Assembly: GCA_004802705.1 (NCBI GenBank)
Contig: SGPL01000106.1
Span: 1 to 64,000 of the forward strand
Direction: 5' to 3'
DNA: 64,000 nucleotides
From: Bondarzewia mesenterica
Lineage: Eukaryota > Basidiomycota > Agaricomycetes > Russulales > Bondarzewiaceae
A program made the translations under genes and the position numbers. The notes below the pieces were generated by a model that worked only from the letters and a program-made list of their open reading frames with translations, was not told the origin of the DNA and did no database searches. The first letter of the stretch is position 1; each line of letters opens with the position of its first letter. Below, one piece after another: positions 56,889 to 64,000 of the stretch.

Positions 56889-58771
56889 ATGGCCTCAAAC
56901 CCTTCCGACGGCGGTGCGATCCTCATTAATATGGGCAATGTGGCCGATACGAGCCAGGACAAGAAAAGAGATACCTTGTTTGGACCAAATATCGGCATTG
57001 TTAGTGGAGGCCCTGAATGGGCGAGTAAAGGCGGTGACAGTCATGCCACCTTGGACGAACTCACGCCGGAGATTGTGAAGAGTTGGGTGGAGAAGAGCAA
57101 ACAGGTGCGTTTAATTGATTGTCGCTCCGTCTATGGGAGGTCATTATTGTTGCAGACGGTCCATCCGACGACGACGCTGCAAGCCCTTGTCAATCTTAAA
57201 CGCCCAACGCTCAAACTTTCCCCCCTTGAAATGAACCCGTCCGATGATCCCACTCATCCCGAATCTCACCATCATCATGCTTTGGAATTCGAGTATGACT
57301 GCGATGCCCCCAAGTGCGGCATCTATGTACACGTCGTCCTCTCATCAGCTCAGAAGTCGGACGATGATACGAGTTCCAACCCAATGGTTTATGAGTCCGT
57401 CTTTGACGGCGGATTCGGAAAGTTGCTCACGTTAGAGGATGGAGCGACGCTTGAACTTGGGAGGTTCGAGCACCGCCCAGAGTCGCACGCCGCTACGACA
57501 GTTACTGTTTTCCCCACCATTCCCGAGCACTTACAGTCGCAGTCATTCTCCACGCCAGATGCATCCGATCCTGCTGTTGATGCAGCGAATCACGAACGCA
57601 GACGGCGTTTTCACGGAATTCATTTCAGGAAACGTACCCACGGAGGGTCCGTCTCTGGCCCAGCACTCGCTGTTGTGGATGCCGAGACTACTCCCGCTGT
57701 AGATGATGCAGAGAAGATTATGGAAGTCAAAGAGAAAGACAGTGAGCACGGCGTGAGGGTAGTGATCCGCTTGGTCGCGCTGGACGAGGAGGGCAAGGAG
57801 CTGTCGTCTGCTAACGAGCAGAGCACGTACCTGCATGTGGTGCGATTTGGACCTGTGCCACCTAGTGATCAGGAGGATACCAGACCCTGGGTTGTGAAGG
57901 TTGTGAAGCGGGAGGCGACTATCGGCCCGCACGCTTTCCACCTGCATGAGATTTACGGCCTTTCGTCGTCATCCGAGTCGCACAATGCCACGCCGCCAGT
58001 CCCCTCGCCGACGTCCACGCAGACGCATACTTACCCGCCGGTTGCACTTCCTGCTCCTGTTCATGAAGACGAGCCGTCGTCCGAGTGTCTCTTATGTCTG
58101 TCTTCCCCCCGTGAGGTGGTGTTGTTGCCATGCAGGCACCTGGTCGCATGCAAGGAATGCGCGGTCAACATGATCGAATTCGGTGCAGGTGGGACGATCG
58201 TGCATGCAGATTCAGAACCTGCGCCTGGATCCGAATCTGCCGCCGTTGCTGGAGAGCCACATGATGCTACCGAGGCTGCAGGCAATGAAACGCATGTGAA
58301 CAATAGTGAGGGCGATGAGAATACGAATACGAACGGGGCTCCCGCAGGTGAACAGGCTGAGGGCGCGGTGGCTCAGCCTACTGCGCCCGTCCCAGCTGCT
58401 GTGCAGCCCATCGCGCCTGTACCGCATATCCCGCGCAGAAAGCGCCGTGCCAAGGGGTGGTTCTGTCCTGTTTGTCGTCAACGTATGCATCTATTTCTCC
58501 CCTTCTTTGGCACAAAGTACATGACATACTGACCCTTTGTTAAGCTTACACCTCGCTCCTCCGAATCACCACTAACCCGCCGTCTTCCGACAAAGATGGC
58601 AAACGCACTTCAACTTCCAGCGACGGTGCACATCCCTTGGCCGTCGACACCGTGACACCTGCGTCTCCCACGCCTGTCACTGAGAGCGCATCATCGAGGG
58701 GCTTCTCCAGGCCGTCGTTTTTGAGGGGCCTGTCTCTCGGTGGTGCGAGACCGGAGGCATCGGTCGTCTAA
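56889..58771 (+). CDS. MGRN1/RNF157-like RING E3 ubiquitin ligase
   Basis: Three exons, 56889-57104, 57156-58482 and 58545-58771, close to 589 residues. The ATG lies in good context (CCGCCATGGCC), 'MASNPSDGGAILINMG'. The first half is the MGRN1-type beta domain before the RING: 'VHPTTTLQALVNLKRPTLKL', 'FEYDCDAPKCGIYVHVVL', 'FGKLLTLEDGATLELG' and 'EIYGL'. The RING is 'SECLLCLSSPREVVLLPCRH', 'LVACKECAV' and, after a long Ala/Pro/Glu insert of about 100 residues, 'WFCPVCRQPYTSLLRI'; an intron cuts between Gln and Pro. Such ligases act with E2 enzymes on trafficking and signalling proteins. The 51-nt first intron is a multiple of three with no stop, so retention would add 17 residues. The large insert inside the RING is unusual. 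Confidence 0.88.
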
Positions 58772-59096
58772 GAGACAAGCCTTAGCGAGTCGCTACAGTA
58801 CGTTTATTATGAGACACCTAGAGTGAGCTTTTCCTATCCGCTAATCATCCGTCGGCAGCTGACGGCTGGTTTAGTGTTGGTGGGCGAGCGTCGATGGCTG
58901 GTTTATTCCCAACGTCTCCCTATCCGTTGTGCGTGTATGTACATCATTTCCTGTTGTTGTGCTTTTATGTGCGTTCTGTACTTTCTCTTTTTCTCTTTTT
59001 CTCTCTCTGTCTGATACGTTCGTATATTTCCACATCCGACCGGACTGTCTTGATGCCTTCCGATGAATTATCTTCCTAGTTTACTCTCTCGCTCGT

Positions 59097-61535
59097 TCAA
59101 AGCCAACCCCCCTCTCTAGCGACCTGTCCCCTCTCTCTATGACTTGTTTTCTCAGTGTTGACGCACATGACAGTAATGGACCAGGTTGATTGATCCCCCT
59201 TGGAGCCTGCTCTTCTTTCACTGTCCGTACACCGATTAAGCATGAATACACGGTGCGTGAGACCCAAGGACGGTCGTCCGGTAACCTGTAGATATGCGTG
59301 GGGCACGTCAGGGTTATCATCATCCCGTTGCATGTGGTCAATTGGCTGTGATATTAATAAGGGATTGATCCTAGCAACTCCGAGAATGGGTATCTCATCA
59401 ACAGTGCCCCGAGATTCCGCCAGTCGCAAGTCGGGACTCCCAAACACTGCCCCTGCACGGATCAGCGACCGCCCCTTTTCGCGGCCAACCGCGCTTTTGA
59501 TCTGGCCGCCCACTTGGCCCTCTTGTCCTGTATTACCCGTTTCTTTTCCTGCGTCGAGCTGAGAACGCCCCCCCTCTTCCTCCTCCCTCCCCGTTTCCTT
59601 CACATATGCGTCTATACACTCCTCCATCCGAGCCTGCACCTCATCCTGCGATCCCGCGGCGCTGACGTCCCACTCCAGATCAAAGCCCCATCCTGCGCGG
59701 CGGGGGTTTGAAGTAGACGTGGAAGAAGGCGACGGCAGGGCCGTAGACGCGTAGGCCAGTGCGCCCTCTTCGCGCCACCATTTCACGAACCATGTTGCTG
59801 CGCGCGGGATGTCTGGCACTCCACCCTTCTTGATCATACCTAGTCTGTGCGCGAGGAGGTCGAGGAAGATATCAATCTCCGTCGTTGGCGGCGTGGAGGG
59901 CGGGAGGAGAGAGAGGTACGCTGGGGCTTGTTAACGGACATGTCGGTGAGTCTGATATGTCTCCCACAGCGAGGGGGAAGGGGAATGATGAACATACATT
60001 CGGAATTTAGCATGTTGAGCCGATACAGCAAGTACGCTGCGAGCGCCTCTGTATCATACAGGCCTTCTTTGATTCCCGCTGTTCCGCAGATGATCAGTAT
60101 GGAATGTCAGGGCGGTGATGACCGTAACATTATTCTAAAACGTGTGGACCACGGGGAGAATTGAATGGACGTACCGATCAGAGCCAGCTTGACGCCGCGC
60201 TCGGCGCCTCTTTCACCTCGGCCGAGAAATGGTAGCATCACGCCAGGCGAGTCAAACGAGTATACCAAAGGGTCTGTGGAAAGCTTGAGGCGGGTAGAAA
60301 GGGCCCTCGTTAGGCCTGGAGTAGCTGAGGTTCTAAGTGCTTTGGGCGTCGCTGGAAATTTTCATTGAATGATCCGTTCGAACAGCACGGAAACCGGATA
60401 CATGCGGTTGAAAATCGAGGCTACTCACGTCCTCGAATACCGATGTGTCTCAAGGTATTGAGCAGAGTTGATTTACCGACATTGGGCATACCTATGACCA
60501 GGACGTTTAATTCTGGGACATGTGGGTTGTCCTTCGCTATATCTATCATAGAGAAAATACGTCGAGTTACTAGTGAGCCGGAGACCAGGGCGAGAAGGAC
60601 TTGGGAATAACATACTTATGAGCATCTTGCTCAGAGACTTGATATCCCGCGGATTAGTCCACGATGCAAAGAAAGTATGTTGGTCAGGAAATTTGGCCGC
60701 CATAGCCCTTTGGAACGGCTATAATATCAGCAGCAGATAATTTTTATACTTGAGTCCAGAAAAAGATTGCATTGAGAGTGGGAGAAGGATGTGTACCTCC
60801 AGGCCCCACCGTGGGACAAGGTCGCGCTTGCTGAAGACGACGATCCGCTCGCAGACGCGTTTCGCTGCTTGTGGCAATTCAGATGCACTGCGCGTGGTGC
60901 GCTCCGACCGCCATCTTTGTAATGCACCTATAACAAGAATATAACATCAACAACAAACTTCAAACCCGGCATCGACCACAAGGTCACGATACTGGAAAGA
61001 AGGTCCAGTAGGCCCTGAGGGGGATGGAGGATACGTGGGAAACCACTAATGGCCCCGAAACATCGGGCATGCAGATACGTCAAACAGACGGCATCCTTGT
61101 TACAAAGGAGAAATGGAAAGTCGCGTGTACGGCATACAGACCGTTTGCGAGAAGGGCCGGGCCTCACAAGGGCAACGTGTGTACACGTATCTGTCTGGTT
61201 TCACAGATTCTGAGGGCACCAACCTCGCCATGTCCCTCCCACAACACACGCATTCGAAGCATGCACACGGAAAGCGTAATCAAACACGAGAGAGCGGGAC
61301 GGAAGCGCGGAACGAAATCGATAAAAACCGATGAAGGAAAGAGGCCTTCGCAACACGTACCTTCAAAATTTCGATTGATGCTCGTAAGGGGAAGACGGGA
61401 ATCGCGAAGCTCAAGCACGACGTCTGTGCGCGTCAGCAGCCCGGGCAGCATGCGAGCAAACTGCATCATGTGTCCGGGATACCATGACGGGGGCACCGGT
61501 AGCGCCGGAAACGGCATACGCGACAACGACGCCAT
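59097..61535 (-). CDS. MTG1: mitochondrial ribosome-assembly GTPase Mtg1 (circularly permuted)
   Basis: Multi-exon on the minus strand. Exon 1 (61535-61361) encodes 'MASLSRMPFPALPVPPSWYP', 'GHMMQFARMLPGLLTRTDVV' and 'ELRDSRLPLTSINRNFE'. A 433-nt intron leads to exon 2 at 60927 ('GALQRWRSERTT', 'VVFSKRDLVPRWG', the G4 site). After further exons come the P-loop 'LVIGMPNVGKSTLLNTLR' (G1), 'SATPGLT' and 'DSPGVMLPFLG' (G3). The G4-then-G1 order is the hallmark of the permuted YlqF/Mtg1 family, which matures the mitochondrial large ribosomal subunit. The C-terminal region ('RLGMIKKGGVPDIPRAATWF') is followed by a long extension. Its true end is uncertain: the open frame runs to 59097, but an earlier end or an intron is possible. 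The G4 site reads SKRD where NKxD is usual. Confidence 0.88.
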
Positions 61536-62661
61536 GATTTTCCCTGGAACGCCTGAAAGACTCAACAAAAGAACAATCGCAGCCTACTCTTGCGGTCCGA
61601 TGATCAGCGCAGCCTTGAACAAAGCAAGGTTAGTGAGTTTTATGAATGAGCTGCTGTCGAGTCAACGAATAGTATGTAATAATAGGATGTACGTACGTTC
61701 GAACGATGTTTCGAGAAGGCTGCCAAACCGCCTCGATGCCAGAGGTTACCAACACCTTGAGTCAAAACCTTCGTGAACCGCCGTGGTGAGCGTAAGCGGG
61801 ATGTCGCTACCACATGCAAAGTTGAATTATATGAGCAACCATTGTTCTCAGAGCATTGCCACCGATTGGCGATGCTGACTTGCCTTGTGTTGGGAAGATC
61901 TATCGATGTCAGCCACGGGTCCGCACGGCAGCCAAGAGCGATGTCAGCAATCAGCTGGTCTGAAGCAAACGCTCAATGCGTTGGCGACGTGGTGGACAAA
62001 ACGTCTTAGAGGCTGTGATAGAAAACGCGCAGGGATCGCGGAGCTTGCATGTTGTAGTAGGCGGTGACCCCGGAAACATACGGCTTCATTGTGCGACGCG
62101 GCCGCCGGCTTGCCCTCATCACTGTCGCAGTCATGTTCCAACACTCGCGTTGCAGCTTCATATGCACAAGACAATTAACATCCAAAACCATCGGACAATT
62201 GCTCCAAACGCGTCTCAAATTCGTAAGTATTCTACTTTCAGATGCCCACAACACGGTAGTGACAAAGGACCAAACGGGAAACATAGCAACACCGAAAAGA
62301 TCGAGCAAAGGTGTCTGTAGACAAGGGCTGCATAAGATCGTGAATTGGGATACAAGATATGTTATTCAAAAAACCAAGTTAGACGAAAAGGGCAGACAAA
62401 AGGAAAAGAAGGATATAAAGAAAAAAGAAAGCAGATGAGAACGCCTTTGAAAAGGAAGCAACCATAACACCAAGGAAGAACAATGGTAAAAGCAGAAAAA
62501 GAAAATCACGACAAGGTGGATATGGGCCAAGCGCGCAGCAAGCCGGGTATGCCATGCGAAGGGGATTCCAGTGTCTATGACCGCTTTGCAGTCTTGGGGA
62601 CGTTCACTATAAAAGAAATGAGAATCCAACCGTCAGATCGCTGTGGACAAGACGCACAAAT
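61536..62661. other. intergenic region, no gene seen
   Basis: 1.1 kb upstream of MTG1 and downstream of the next minus-strand gene. 62380-62520 is purine-rich (AAAAGAAGG type runs) on the + strand and probably belongs to the 3' UTR of that gene. Confidence 0.45.
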
Positions 62662-63408
62662 TCAGACCCAACCGTCCTGCCCAAGCCCAATTGCATCGAA
62701 ATTCTTTCCACTCCGAGTCCTCCGCTCGTGTAGCACCGTCACAGCGTCCAGGTTGATCAGCTTCTCCGAAGGCGGCGGAGAGCCCTCTACCCAGCCCTTC
62801 CAGCCTTTGCGCGCCGCCGCTCGCTTCTTGCGTGGCCGCGGTTCGGGCGAGTTGAAGGCGATGCTTTGGGCGTTGTTCAGGTCATCATCCTCGTACGGGG
62901 TGTGTGGCCGCTTGGACGAGGTGCGGGACGTGCTGGACGAGATTGATGGCCCCGGAGTTGTGGGCGGCGACGACTCGGGCATTGGTGGAGGTGTGACAGA
63001 CACAGACCGTTGAATGGTGGCTAAGTGTACGACAGGCCGTGCGCCCCATAAGGACGAGGGCTCTGGGAGGGGGAGGATTGTGCGGTGTGGGGCATTGTTG
63101 GTGGGCGTGATGGGGCCCACCGTCGGGACGGCCTGGACGACCGCCGGCGCAGGACTTTCCCGCGGTTTTGCCAATGCCTTGGCCTTCTTCTTTTCCTTGT
63201 CGCGTTCTTTCTTCTCCCTCCTCTTCTCTCGCCTCGCCTGATCAGTTTCTTCCACGTCCTTGTTGATGGGGACACCGTTCAAGAGGCTGGTAAGGACATC
63301 GCGCGGCGGACGCGGATCGAAAACGCCTGCCAGGACAGACGTAGCGGTGCGACGCTGACGTTTGTAAGGTGGTAGTGTAGAGCAAGATTGGGCGAGGGTA
63401 ACGGCCAT
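62662..63408 (-). CDS. basic, probably nuclear protein of unknown function
   Basis: Single-exon frame of 248 residues from ATG at 63408 ('MAVTLAQSCSTLPPYKRQRR') to TGA at 62662. Residues 50-85 form a strongly basic helix-like stretch rich in Arg/Lys/Glu ('RREKRREKKERDKEKKKAK'). The middle is Pro/Ser/Thr-rich. The end has 'RPRKKRAAARKGWKGWVEG' and the conserved-looking 'AVTVLHERRTRSGKNFDAI'. Bipartite basic clusters suggest nuclear import. I think similar C-termini occur in other agaricomycetes but know no function. No signal peptide or membrane segment. Confidence 0.65.
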   Translation of the reverse strand: MAVTLAQSCSTLPPYKRQRRTATSVLAGVFDPRPPRDVLTSLLNGVPINKDVEETDQARREKRREKKERDKEKKKAKALAKPRESPAPAVVQAVPTVGPITPTNNAPHRTILPLPEPSSLWGARPVVHLATIQRSVSVTPPPMPESSPPTTPGPSISSSTSRTSSKRPHTPYEDDDLNNAQSIAFNSPEPRPRKKRAAARKGWKGWVEGSPPPSEKLINLDAVTVLHERRTRSGKNFDAIGLGQDGWV

Positions 63409-64000
63409 GGTGGTGAGGGCAGATGAGGGGAGGGGATAAGCAGGGAAAGGGTGGGATGGTGGAGCGTGGTGCGTTCAAGCCGAGGCTGTTGTACTTTTAC
63501 GGTATCTCGTCCGCCTTGCCGCAATAAATAATAAACAATGACCACGTGCCTCGCTTCTTCACCACGAATATCAGAACCGAGTCCGCCTGTCTTCCGCGCC
63601 CTTGCCTTTCTTTGTGCATTTGTTCCTGGCCAGCTAAGTACAACATTGATCTCATAACGACCAACTTGATCTTCTCCTTCACCAACCCCAGCCGCTTCCT
63701 CGCCCGACGTCCTTTGATTTCTGAGTTCATTTTGCACTTCCTTACCTGCTTGCTCACTCTCACCGGCCTTCTATGTGAGGCGGCTTCTCGATAAGTACAG
63801 GCTCATAGAGCCCGTGGCACCATATATGGTACCGCTGATTGGGGATAAACCATCTGCGAGGTCTAACCTTCTTCGGATCTCGCGCGCCAGTCCTTCTTCG
63901 CAGACAGAGCGGAGCTCGCTCGAGACTTCTTCTGCACTCCGCTCTCGAGTGGCCTCACAGTGTGGTACCAATACCCGCATCGAGGACTGGCATTGTTCCC
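63409..64000. other. right-edge region, no gene supported
   Basis: Promoter side of the previous gene, then a short open frame on the minus strand (63771-63980) without recognisable features. CACCATATATGGTACC-like palindromic DNA near 63812 (ACCATATATGGT) could be regulatory. Confidence 0.4.

Noticed and set aside
63771..63980. Minus-strand frame at the right edge as a partial gene
   Set aside because: Short, no motif, and no splice signals that would extend it beyond the window with confidence.

Overview
The window is nuclear DNA of a filamentous fungus, almost certainly an agaricomycete basidiomycete. Genes are dense and cut by many short (about 48-80 nt) GT-AG introns. The gene families fit: a multi-intron P450 pair, a GH16 laminarinase-like enzyme, a two-repeat uncharacterised family I associate with mushrooms, a CARP-like FYVE/RING ligase and a Gin4/Nim1-type kinase. 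There are no operons or bacterial signals. Single N bases sit mostly at third codon positions, which suggests masked allelic differences of a heterokaryon.

Layout. 0.7-2.2 kb: uncharacterised protein with two internal repeats. 2.3-10.5 kb: a gene-free mosaic of two diverged repeat types, several copies each and one copy inverted. 11-15.5 kb: a long low-complexity protein gene flanked by an inverted repeat. 15.5-18.1 kb: a frameshifted remnant of an Skt5/Chs4-like Sel1-repeat gene inside DNA rich in GGTGA/TCACC motifs. 18.9-22.8 kb: a CSC1/TMEM63 channel gene whose start codon is split by an intron. 24.0-25.5 kb: secreted GH16 enzyme. 26.2-27.8 kb: flavin monooxygenase with homopolymer frameshifts. 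28.5-30.3 kb: FYVE-like/RING ligase. 31.0-32.7 kb: zinc alcohol dehydrogenase. 33.1-42.5 kb: a segmental duplication giving two minus-strand P450 genes, with a truncated scrap of the neighbouring PPR-like gene caught between them.

42-64 kb is a conserved housekeeping block: PPR-like mitochondrial protein (-), SWI/SNF-RSC Swi3/Rsc8-type subunit (+), Gin4-like kinase (-), single-pass glycoprotein (+), Rpb11 (-), ribosomal protein uL15 (+), MGRN1-like RING ligase (+), Mtg1 GTPase (-) and a basic uncharacterised protein (-). Neighbours are often divergent with a shared promoter (PPR/SWI3, RPB11/uL15) or convergent with short tails.

The genes do not form an obvious pathway. ADH, FMO and the P450s are oxidoreductases that sit near one another, but nothing in the window shows a biosynthetic cluster. 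Exon boundaries come from hand splicing with reading-frame and family checks; where phase did not close, the entry says so.
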